Source of the DNA: JBNJEM01 sp051745935
Lineage (GTDB): Bacteria; Planctomycetota; Planctomycetia; Pirellulales; Pirellulaceae
Length of the DNA stretch: 5,325 nucleotides
Assembly: GCA_051745935.1 (NCBI GenBank)
Contig: JBNJEM010000563.1
Location: 1-5,325, forward strand
Direction: 5' to 3'
Below are positions 1 to 5,325 of the stretch, piece by piece; position 1 is the first letter of the stretch; every line of letters starts with the position of its first letter. The position numbers were made by a program, and so were the translations under genes. The notes beneath the pieces are model-generated. The model was not told the origin of the DNA. It did no database searches and was given only the letters and a program-made list of their open reading frames with translations.

Positions 1-280
1 TTTTGTAACTTTTTAGCGAACTGAAGTAAGGCTCTGCCAGGCAATGAGGGTTGGACAACGGCCCTGTGGAGCGCGCAGGCCGCCGTCCGTCGTCATGATC
101 CTTGCCGGTCCAACTCGCGGGCGAGCGGACTCTGGCCTTGCGGTTTGGCGGGGTACGTCATAAGGGATTTGTGATCACGAAGCTAGGATTCTACTTCAGA
201 CGGCTAAAGTGTTACCGTGTTTTTTCATTTCACCGGGGGGTTGTCCTTCCGGGATTCCGGATAATTCGGGGCTGGAAAAA
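1..280. other. Upstream non-coding stretch, no gene supported
   Basis: No convincing coding region is visible here. Plus-strand stop codons at about 6-8, 14-16 and 22-24 close all three frames almost at once, so at most the last few codons of an upstream plus-strand gene could be present. A short open stretch at about 102-311 has no protein-like composition and overlaps the start of the prenyltransferase gene. An 8-base palindrome GTGATCAC lies at 171-178, but I cannot tie it to a regulator. I could not pick out a convincing -35/-10 promoter. The stretch probably serves as the leader and promoter region of the downstream gene. Confidence 0.5.
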
Positions 281-1231
281 ATGTCCGTTATGCGTGATTA
301 CGTTCAGTTAACCCGCTTTCCGAATGTGTTCACGGCATTGGCCGATGTCACGATGGGGTTTTTGTTTGTTCATGCCGGGCTGAGGCCGTTGGAGACCTAT
401 TTTTGTCTCGCGGCGGCTTCAATGACGCTTTACATGGCGGGCATGGTCCTCAACGACGTCTGGGACGTCGAACAGGATCGGCAAGAGCGACCATCACGCC
501 CGATTGCCGCCGGTCGCATCCCATTGGTTCAGGCTCGACGCGTGGGGTTTGGGTTGTTGTGCAGTGGCGTGGTGCTGGGGTGGGCGGCCGGATATGTAGC
601 AAGTATCGAGTGGGCGACCGCATGGCGGAGCGGACTGGCGGCCACGATGCTTGCCCTCCTCATTGTGCTCTACGACGCGCACATCAAGCGAACTCCGTTG
701 GGCCCGTTGGCGATGGGCGGATGCCGGTCGTTGAATGTCCTATTGGGGATGTCACTGATTGGTTCGGAGTCGACCTCCGCGCTTTTGCCGGGTTTTAGTG
801 CGGTTCAGCTGCTTGTTGCCGGGGGGGTCGGGCTATACATCGCCGGAGTGACGTGGTTCGCGCGGCGGGAAGCGAGGACGAGTACGCGGTGGCAACTGGC
901 GGCGGCCATGGCGGTCATGGTCGGCGGTATTGGATTATTAGGTCTGGTGTATCAGGGGCTGCCAACCGAAACGCCCCGAATGATAGCCCATGAAGCGACG
1001 TGGTGGCTTCTTTTGGGCTTGTTGACCTTCACGATTATCCGGCGGTGCGTGATGGCGTTTTTCGACCCGTCGCCGCGCCGTGTCCAGTTGGCGGTCACCA
1101 ACGCAATCTGGTCACTCATCGTGCTCGACGCGGCGGTGGTCTTACTGGCGTGCCATTTTGCCTGGGCCTTGCTCGTCGTGGCATTCTTGTTGCCCACCAT
1201 GTTTCTAGGCCGCTGGGTCGAATCGACGTGA
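281..1231 (+). CDS. UbiA-family membrane prenyltransferase, EboC-like
   Basis: This is an integral membrane protein of the UbiA superfamily, whose members transfer a polyprenyl group from a diphosphate donor to an acceptor. The 316 residues from ATG 281 are very hydrophobic, with about eight or nine membrane segments, the usual number and length for the family. The first Asp-rich motif NDVWDVEQD is at residues 58-66 and would bind Mg-diphosphate. The second conserved loop, at 131-150, reads YDAHIKRTPLG followed by MGGCR and LN. It has Asp132 and a Lys at 136 where classical UbiA has a second Asp, as in some other UbiA branches. From memory this pattern, with the RPSRPIAAGRI stretch after motif one, is closest to EboC, the UbiA-like protein of the ebo gene cluster, but no other ebo gene is present. 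The reading frame extends up to a GTG at 209; I prefer ATG 281 because family homology begins at about MRDYVQLTRFPNVF and the extra residues look non-protein-like. ATG 290 is a second option. The GGAAAA before 281 is only a weak ribosome site. Acceptor and donor substrates are unknown. Confidence 0.9.
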   Translation: MSVMRDYVQLTRFPNVFTALADVTMGFLFVHAGLRPLETYFCLAAASMTLYMAGMVLNDVWDVEQDRQERPSRPIAAGRIPLVQARRVGFGLLCSGVVLGWAAGYVASIEWATAWRSGLAATMLALLIVLYDAHIKRTPLGPLAMGGCRSLNVLLGMSLIGSESTSALLPGFSAVQLLVAGGVGLYIAGVTWFARREARTSTRWQLAAAMAVMVGGIGLLGLVYQGLPTETPRMIAHEATWWLLLGLLTFTIIRRCVMAFFDPSPRRVQLAVTNAIWSLIVLDAAVVLLACHFAWALLVVAFLLPTMFLGRWVEST

Positions 1232-1251
1232 CACGGGAGCCGGGATGGATG

Positions 1252-1270
1252 CCACGGGGTCGTCCCGTGG
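1252..1270. repeat. REP-like hairpin, left copy
   Basis: CCACGGG (1252-1258) and CCCGTGG (1264-1270) form a perfect 7-bp stem around the 5-base loop GTCGT. A G-T wobble at 1251/1271 could extend it. It is not followed by a T-run, so it is not a standard intrinsic terminator. Confidence 0.75.
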
Positions 1271-1342
1271 TGGTTCACGCTTGCCGCTACACACCGGCCA
1301 GACACACCCCTCCTGCCCGTCGGTAGCGTGGGACGTAACGGA

Positions 1343-1361
1343 CCACGGGACAAGCCCGTGG
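1343..1361. repeat. REP-like hairpin, right copy
   Basis: CCACGGG (1343-1349) and CCCGTGG (1355-1361) form a perfect 7-bp stem around the loop ACAAG. The flanks and loop mirror the left copy in inverted orientation. No T-run follows closely. Confidence 0.75.
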
Positions 1362-1399
1362 CATTTGCATCTCGAAAAGCCTTTCCTCAATATGTGCAA

Positions 1400-1417
1400 C
1401 GGACGTGCGAACGTCCG
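1400..1417. other. Short hairpin CGGACG-6-CGTCCG
   Basis: A 6-bp perfect inverted repeat with a 6-base loop lies 36 bases right of the second REP-like copy. It has no adjacent T-run. It may be chance, a minor operator-like site or part of the repeat region. Confidence 0.25.
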
Positions 1418-1482
1418 CGGATATCAGTCTTTTGGCCGTGAACGGTTACAACCCCCGCTTTCTGAAGGAGCCAACTGGACAA

Positions 1483-1492
1483 CCGTGCACGG
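1483..1492. promoter_or_regulatory. 10-base perfect palindrome, possible operator
   Basis: CCGTGCACGG is self-complementary over 10 bases and sits about 190 bases before the HEAT-protein start, where an operator could act. Nothing links it to a known regulator, and a palindrome this short can arise by chance in G+C-rich DNA. Confidence 0.15.
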
Positions 1493-1531
1493 CTGACCAC
1501 TGGTCGTCCCGGCGGGGGAGCGAGAGGGGGT

Positions 1532-1557
1532 CGGATTGTACCGATCCGCGCGTTTTT
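1532..1557 (+). terminator. Weak candidate intrinsic terminator
   Basis: CGGAT (1532-1536) pairs with ATCCG (1544-1548) across a 7-base loop, and a run of five T follows at 1553-1557 after a 4-base gap. The stem is short and the T-run is offset. It lies about 300 bases after the prenyltransferase stop, so its role as that gene's terminator is doubtful. Confidence 0.2.
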
Positions 1558-1660
1558 CAGGGCTTGGGCGGTGACAGATCGGCCAAGAGTTGAGCGATTC
1601 GAGGGAGGTTTCCAGGAATTCACGATGTAGAGCGGCGGGGGATGAACTAGATTTCCCTGG

Positions 1661-1668
1661 AAAGGGGA
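1661..1668 (+). promoter_or_regulatory. Ribosome binding site that decides the HEAT-protein start
   Basis: AAAGGGGA is purine-rich and lies 11 bases before ATG 1680. It is too close (2 bases) to the in-frame GTG at 1671 and downstream of the in-frame TTG at 1590, so it favours ATG 1680. Confidence 0.45.
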
Positions 1669-1679
1669 CCGTGGCAAGC

Positions 1680-3317
1680 ATGAACACGGAACTGGGGAAA
1701 ACACTGGAACTGCTGAGCGAGACGGCTAATGAAGCCGCCGTACCGCTCCTCCTCGCCGCGTTGGATTCGCCCAATCCATGCATCCAGGACGGCGCGATCG
1801 AAGCGCTCCTAAAACGTCGGCGGGGCAGGGGGCAATCCGAACTCATCAAGCGCTGGCACCAGTTGAGCGAGCAGTGGAAGCAACGGATCGCGCGGCATCC
1901 ACGGCGGATCGCTCCGGCGGTCCGAGACGCCATTCTCAGCCAGGAGGGAAACCTATGCGCGAACGGATGTGAAGCGATGCGTGGGATTCGCGAGTTCGAG
2001 TTGATACCCGTGTTGGTCAACACGATCGAGGATGCGCGCTCCCCTTGCGCGAACATAGTCGCGGAAACGCTTATCGGCATGTGCGAGCTCCTGCAGGACG
2101 ACATATCGGGGCCTGGTGGCACCCGGCGCGTCCATCAACCGGAGCGGATTCGCGAACGGGTGTTGCCCAGTCTTGAACACGCGGTTGATCAGCACGATCA
2201 GCATCGGAATCGGGCCGTGGTGGAAGCGTTTCTCATCCTCACCCACCATGAAAACCCTTTACTCAAGCAAATCGTGCACGAACCCCGGCACCCCGCGTAC
2301 CTGGTGGCGCTCAATCTGCTGCGCACGAGCAAGCGGGCAGCGATTATCCGTTTGGTGCTCAACTTGCTGGAATCCCGGTTTGCCTTCAACATGGCGGTTC
2401 AAACCGTGTCGCACCGTCGCGATTTCCCTTTCGTCAAAGGCCTTCTCCAGCGATTAGCGAGCCGCTGCGTGGACACTTTTTCCGGAAATCTGCGACGGAT
2501 TGAGTCGATTGAGTGGCTAGAGGATGATTTGGATCTGCTGAACGTCTTCAATGAGCAGGAACAGGAGACGACGGTCAAGTTGGCGCTGGCCTCGAACATG
2601 AACCGCATTCAAGTGTTCAATGTCCTCCGCTACATCTTGCATTATGGACATGCTCGAGGCCGCCGGGCCGCCGCGCGGGCCCTGAGGGAATTTGGCGGCG
2701 CTGAAGCCAACGACTTGGCGCTGGCGGGGCTGCGTGACCCGGATCCGGAGGTACAAGCCAACATGGCGATGCAATTGCGTGAGCGCGGTATTCCCGGCGC
2801 GATTTCTCACCTCATTCGTCTGCTTGACAGTCCACACGAATCTGTCGCTGAAGCCGCTAAATCATGTCTGTCCGAATTCAACTTTAGTCGATACCTTGGG
2901 GTTTTCGACATGATGGAAGACGACGCTCGCCATAGCACGGGCTTGTTGGTCAGGCGAATTGATCCCACGGCCTTTGACCGCCTGGCCGAACAACTCAAGA
3001 GCCCCATTAGAACGCGGTGTTTGCGGGGCTTGGAGATCTCCGTCATCATGAATGCCGTGGAATTCATGGAACCCTTGATCATCGGTCTGCTGCAACATGA
3101 CGACTATTTTATTCGTGCTGAAGCGGCTCGCACGCTGACCCACAGTCCCTCCCCATCGGCCCAACAGGCTCTCCGCCAGATGTTGACGGATCGGAGTGTG
3201 TTGGTGCGCGAAGCCGCTGAAGAATCACTCCAAGAGAATTCGCGGGCCGGATCCCCTCGCACTGCGAGAAGTTCCGTGTCCGCGATGGGCGAACCTGCAT
3301 GGAATCCATTTTCGTGA
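1680..3317 (+). CDS. HEAT-repeat protein, soluble
   Basis: This is a 545-residue alpha-helical solenoid protein. HEAT repeats usually act as scaffolds for protein binding, and nothing here suggests an enzyme. Repeat-like helix pairs are clear at about residues 20-45 (AVPLLLAALDSP then QDGAIEALLKR), 325-400 (three consecutive units, for example LAGLRDPDPEVQANMAMQLR and LIRLLDSPHESVAEAAKSCL) and 460-517 (LLQHDDYFIRAEAARTL and MLTDRSVLVREAAEESL). The D-x-x-x-x-V/I-R-x-x-A-A signature is that of PBS-lyase HEAT-like repeats. The middle, about 50-320, is helical but more diverged. No signal peptide or membrane segment is seen, so it is probably cytoplasmic. The last 25 or so residues are Ser/Arg/Pro-rich and look disordered. 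ATG 1680 is chosen over TTG 1590 and GTG 1671 on ribosome-site spacing and because solenoid-like sequence begins right after it. A same-strand membrane protein gene follows after 107 bases and may share its transcript. The cellular role is unknown. Confidence 0.85.
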   Translation: MNTELGKTLELLSETANEAAVPLLLAALDSPNPCIQDGAIEALLKRRRGRGQSELIKRWHQLSEQWKQRIARHPRRIAPAVRDAILSQEGNLCANGCEAMRGIREFELIPVLVNTIEDARSPCANIVAETLIGMCELLQDDISGPGGTRRVHQPERIRERVLPSLEHAVDQHDQHRNRAVVEAFLILTHHENPLLKQIVHEPRHPAYLVALNLLRTSKRAAIIRLVLNLLESRFAFNMAVQTVSHRRDFPFVKGLLQRLASRCVDTFSGNLRRIESIEWLEDDLDLLNVFNEQEQETTVKLALASNMNRIQVFNVLRYILHYGHARGRRAAARALREFGGAEANDLALAGLRDPDPEVQANMAMQLRERGIPGAISHLIRLLDSPHESVAEAAKSCLSEFNFSRYLGVFDMMEDDARHSTGLLVRRIDPTAFDRLAEQLKSPIRTRCLRGLEISVIMNAVEFMEPLIIGLLQHDDYFIRAEAARTLTHSPSPSAQQALRQMLTDRSVLVREAAEESLQENSRAGSPRTARSSVSAMGEPAWNPFS

Positions 3318-3424
3318 GGATCCGTACGGAGATTGGACGCGGCCCCATATCGAAGGCGTGTCCGAGTTCCAAACACGTCGATTTGCCCTCGCAAACCCCG
3401 CTCCCACGATCGCTGTGAGTCGAG

Positions 3425-3937
3425 ATGATGATACTTCCAGTTCAGCTGTCAATCGATACGGCATGCCTGGTCACCGGCCAAGTGAAAGACCGCGTTCAAG
3501 CTATCGAGAGAACCTTCCAGGAAGGCGGGGCCTCCGACGTTTCCATGGGGCAGGTGGCGGTGTGGTGCGTGCTGGCGACGAGTTTGATTTTTCTGCTATG
3601 GCGAATGGGCAGGAGGTTGGCCAACGAGGATCGCGGAGGCTACCATAGTACGAGCCGTCTCTTTGGCGAGTTATGTCGATTGCACTGCTTGGACTGGCCC
3701 AGCCGACGTCTGCTGAAAAAACTAGCCCGAGCCCGGCAACTGGAGCCTCCCACGCGGCTGTTCATCGAATCGTCCTGGTTTGACGAGCCGGACCTCCCTG
3801 TTTCGCTCCATCCTTTTCGGGCGAGACTGGCCGAGATCAAGCGGCAGTTGTTTGGGACCGATGAATCCCACGTTGCCGCCTCGAAACGGGATTCCGCCCC
3901 AGCGCCAACCCATCCATGCGCCTCGCCACGCGATTGA
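3425..3937 (+). CDS. Small single-helix membrane protein with a conserved-looking cytoplasmic domain
   Basis: This 170-residue protein has no function I can name. One membrane segment is clear at residues 44-60 (VAVWCVLATSLIFLLWR). It is followed at once by MGRR, so the positive-inside rule places the short N-terminus outside and the C-terminal domain in the cytoplasm. Residues 77-145 form a compact, probably helical block, including LFGELCRLHCL, RRLLKKLARARQL and RLFIESSWFD. From memory this resembles a small domain seen in planctomycete proteins, sometimes beside PilZ-like domains, but I cannot confirm that and see no PilZ signature here. The tail after about 148 is Pro/Ala-rich and probably disordered. 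The start is ATG 3425, directly followed by a second ATG; an in-frame stop at 3416-3418 rules out a longer form. The ribosome site is weak (GAG at 3417-3419). ATG 3545 would leave little before the helix. It lies 107 bases after the HEAT-protein gene on the same strand, which suggests a functional pair. Confidence 0.7.
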   Translation: MMILPVQLSIDTACLVTGQVKDRVQAIERTFQEGGASDVSMGQVAVWCVLATSLIFLLWRMGRRLANEDRGGYHSTSRLFGELCRLHCLDWPSRRLLKKLARARQLEPPTRLFIESSWFDEPDLPVSLHPFRARLAEIKRQLFGTDESHVAASKRDSAPAPTHPCASPRD

Positions 3938-3991
3938 AGTGGCGGAACTCCGCATTTCGTCTCGTTTCAGCCCGGGATGAACACGGTTCGA

Positions 3992-4011
3992 GCGTCACGC
4001 CGCCATGACGC
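3992..4011. terminator. Hairpin between convergent genes, possible termination structure
   Basis: GCGTCA (3992-3997) and TGACGC (4006-4011) form a perfect 6-bp stem with an 8-base loop in the 93-base spacer between the two convergent genes. There is no T-run on either side, so it is not a typical intrinsic terminator. Position is the main argument. Confidence 0.2.
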
Positions 4012-4030
4012 GTCGATCTCCGCGCGGGGC

Positions 4031-5325
4031 CTAAAACGCGCCCTCGGACCCGCGAGGCGGCGTTCGCTTGCGGAAGGGACTTGAGTCTTCTTCCGTCGAT
4101 TCTTCCCCCTCGCCTTCCTCGACCACTTCAGCAGCCTCACCCGAGCCCAGCGTGACGGTGGTCACGTCGGCTTCCCATCCCATCAGCGTCAACAGTTTTT
4201 GGGGACTTAGGCGATCGACGCCGATCTCGATGGCCGTTTCCAGCTTTTGCTCGAAGTCTTCCTTCAAGTCGCCGGCCACGTCCATGTCCGTTTGCCCGCC
4301 CGCTGAGCGTTCTCCTTCGATCAGGTAACGGGTTTGCACGGTAACGTCGTCGTCAATCACTCCGCCATTGAGCTCGATTAGTTTGGCCAGCAAGTCGGCA
4401 TCGTTCTCGGGCCCCTCGGTGATGTCGATGAAGCCGCCGATGGCGAAGTGGATCCGTTTGCCAGGCGACCAGGCTGGGGTGAACACGAGATCGCCGGGCG
4501 TAATGACGTTTGACACATCATCTTCCAGGATGCGGCACATCGCCACGTGGGCGCCGAGAATCCGACGCACTTCGATGCGTCCTTTCGGTTGGGCATCCAT
4601 GATGCCGGTGGTTCCCTTGTCGAACACGCTGAATGTCTGCTGAGGCTGCAGATTGTCTTCAGCCCCCACGTCAATGTAGAGGACGCGTCCCCGCTGATTG
4701 ACGGTCGTTACAACGGCATCGGGCGATTCGAACGAGGTTGTTTCCAGTCCCCTCAGCTTGTTTCGCTGATCGGCCACGATACCACTGAGCTCTTCGATTC
4801 GCTTGTTGAGCTCCGCTCGCGCGTCCTCAAGCTGCGTATTCAATTCAGCGATTTGAGCATCCTTGTCGTTTTTCTCGGTTTGGGCTTGTTCCCACTTTTC
4901 CCGCACCGCTTCCAGATCCTCGGCGAACTCCTCGCTTTGCGTGGCCAGGTCTTTTCGGGCTTGATCGCGAGCCTCTTTCGCTTCCTCGATCTGCTTGTCG
5001 GCCGCCTGTTTCAGACTGGCCTTCTCTTGGGTCAACTGGTTCTCGGTCCGCCGTAACTCGGCCACCTGCTGGTTCAGATCCCGGACGGTGGCAAGCAGGT
5101 AGTTTGGTAGGTTTTCGTAGTTCCGCGCCTGCTCGACCTCCTGGTCGGCCGGTCCGAACAACATCATGTTGTCCCGATACTTCCGGCGAATCGAAGCCAG
5201 CTGCTCGTCCTCACTCCCCGGAATGTCGGCTAGATCCTCCGAAATCTCATCCCACGACTTGCCTTGACCGGTGATCATATAGCTCAATGTTTGCACCTTG
5301 AAGTTGGCCCTCTCATAGTCGTTTT
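4031..5325 (-). CDS. Coiled-coil protein with beta-rich and BRCT-like regions, 5' end outside the window
   Basis: This is the C-terminal part of a large protein; 430 residues are visible and the frame stays open to the right edge. A GTG at 5296 could start translation, but the nine codons before it (NDYERANFK) read as normal protein with no ribosome site, so the gene very likely begins beyond the edge. Numbering here is from that GTG. Residues 68-185 are a long Glu/Lys/Gln/Ala-rich coiled coil. Residues 193-276 look beta-rich (GRVLYIDVGAEDNLQPQQTF, later ITPGDLVFTPAW), recalling the C-terminal domain of flagellar protein FlgT. Residues 281-374 resemble BRCT: IHFAIGGFID, LLAKLIELNGG, TRYLIEGE, then AIEIGVDRLSPQKLLTLMG. 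A Glu-rich acidic tail (387-404) ends in the basic PFRKRTPPRG. I expect an N-terminal membrane helix or signal in the missing part, from memory of similar planctomycete proteins. A role at the cell envelope or as a structural scaffold is possible; none is shown. The gene converges on the HEAT/one-helix pair. Confidence 0.8.
   Translation of the reverse strand, partial: NDYERANFKVQTLSYMITGQGKSWDEISEDLADIPGSEDEQLASIRRKYRDNMMLFGPADQEVEQARNYENLPNYLLATVRDLNQQVAELRRTENQLTQEKASLKQAADKQIEEAKEARDQARKDLATQSEEFAEDLEAVREKWEQAQTEKNDKDAQIAELNTQLEDARAELNKRIEELSGIVADQRNKLRGLETTSFESPDAVVTTVNQRGRVLYIDVGAEDNLQPQQTFSVFDKGTTGIMDAQPKGRIEVRRILGAHVAMCRILEDDVSNVITPGDLVFTPAWSPGKRIHFAIGGFIDITEGPENDADLLAKLIELNGGVIDDDVTVQTRYLIEGERSAGGQTDMDVAGDLKEDFEQKLETAIEIGVDRLSPQKLLTLMGWEADVTTVTLGSGEAAEVVEEGEGEESTEEDSSPFRKRTPPRGSEGAF

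Larger units (their letters stand above)
1249..1364. repeat. Inverted pair of REP-like palindromes (BIME- or MITE-like unit)
   Basis: Two copies of a small palindromic element lie in opposite orientations here. The reverse complement of the left copy matches the right copy at 21 of 23 positions (left 1249-1271, right 1342-1364), the two differences falling in the loop. Inside the pair, CGCTAC at 1285-1290 is complementary to GTAGCG at 1323-1328, so the whole 116 bases could fold as one long interrupted hairpin. The arrangement resembles the bacterial interspersed mosaic elements formed by paired REP sequences, which in other bacteria are linked to Y1 (RAYT) transposases. A short non-autonomous transposon is another reading. 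I recall similar CCACGGG palindromes between planctomycete genes but cannot verify that here. No transposase is visible in the window. The left copy begins 18 bases after the prenyltransferase stop codon, so the unit may also end or stabilise that transcript. Confidence 0.7.
1232..1679. other. 448-base intergenic spacer with palindromic repeats
   Basis: No gene is supported in this spacer; the open stretches in it lack protein-like composition. It contains an inverted pair of REP-like palindromes (1249-1364), a 6-bp hairpin (1400-1417), a 10-base palindrome (1483-1492), a weak hairpin before a T-run (1532-1557) and the ribosome site of the HEAT gene (1661-1668). The reading frame of the HEAT gene is open back to a TTG at 1590. 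The 30 extra codons look unlike protein, so I treat them as untranslated leader. The promoter of the HEAT gene should lie in the right half, but I could not identify boxes with confidence. Confidence 0.6.

Noticed and set aside
50..114. Inverted repeat GTTGGAC (50-56) / GTCCAAC (108-114)
   Set aside because: Only 7 bases with a 51-base loop and no extension on either side; expected by chance.
169..180. CRP-like palindrome around GTGATCAC
   Set aside because: The symmetric core is 8 bases and lacks the spaced TGTGA-6-TCACA layout of CRP or the FNR pattern.
209..280. N-terminal extension of the prenyltransferase from GTG 209
   Set aside because: It adds 24 residues rich in Gly, Pro and Cys ahead of the point where family similarity begins, with no ribosome site.
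1359..1372. Possible sigma-54 promoter (TGGCA close to TTGCA)
   Set aside because: The two halves overlap or touch instead of being about 5 bases apart, and the TGGCA belongs to the REP-like repeat.
1590..1679. N-terminal extension of the HEAT protein from TTG 1590
   Set aside because: The 30 residues look unlike protein, and a better ribosome site points to ATG 1680.
1424..2122. Minus-strand open frame of 232 codons overlapping the HEAT gene start
   Set aside because: Ser/Arg/Pro-rich composition typical of an antisense shadow in G+C-rich DNA; the plus strand encodes clear HEAT repeats there.
3942..3953. GCGG-AACT-CCGC as a terminator after the one-helix protein gene
   Set aside because: The stem is only 4 bp and there is no adjacent T-run.
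4547..5056. Plus-strand open frame of 169 codons opposite the coiled-coil gene
   Set aside because: It is the antisense shadow of the coiled-coil reading frame, whose heptad-like Glu/Lys composition is clearly the real protein.

Overview
The window looks like chromosomal DNA from a planctomycete, probably of the Pirellulales type. The grounds are a moderately high G+C content, sparse gene packing with long spacers, and three proteins whose sequence style I associate with that group: an EboC-like UbiA prenyltransferase, a HEAT-repeat protein next to a small one-helix protein, and a large coiled-coil protein ending in an acidic tail. This assignment comes from memory of family resemblance, not from a search. 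There is no rRNA, tRNA or recognised marker gene to fix it.

Layout. Positions 1-280 hold no convincing gene; plus-strand stop codons close all three frames within the first 24 bases. A UbiA-type membrane prenyltransferase follows on the plus strand (281-1231). Next comes a spacer of about 450 bases (1232-1679). It holds two inverted copies of a small REP-like palindrome (CCACGGG-5-CCCGTGG) plus a few weaker symmetric sites. After it come a 545-residue HEAT-repeat protein (1680-3317) and, 107 bases later on the same strand, a 170-residue protein with one membrane helix (3425-3937). A short convergent spacer (3938-4030) separates these from a minus-strand gene (4031-5325). That gene's 5' end lies beyond the right edge.

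How the genes may work together. The HEAT protein and the small membrane protein could be a co-transcribed pair, with the soluble HEAT scaffold near a membrane-anchored partner, but this rests on adjacency only. The UbiA homologue is cut off from them by the repeat-bearing spacer and is probably a separate unit. It resembles EboC of the ebo cluster, yet no other ebo gene is visible here. The minus-strand protein is the most unusual item. After a long coiled coil and a beta-rich segment it carries a region that reads like a diverged BRCT domain, a fold normally found in DNA ligases and DNA-damage proteins.

I see no CRISPR array, transposase, phage gene, toxin-antitoxin pair or clear defence system. 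I would not claim an undescribed system from this window. The items worth checking are the BRCT-like domain, the inverted REP pair and the HEAT/one-helix pair.
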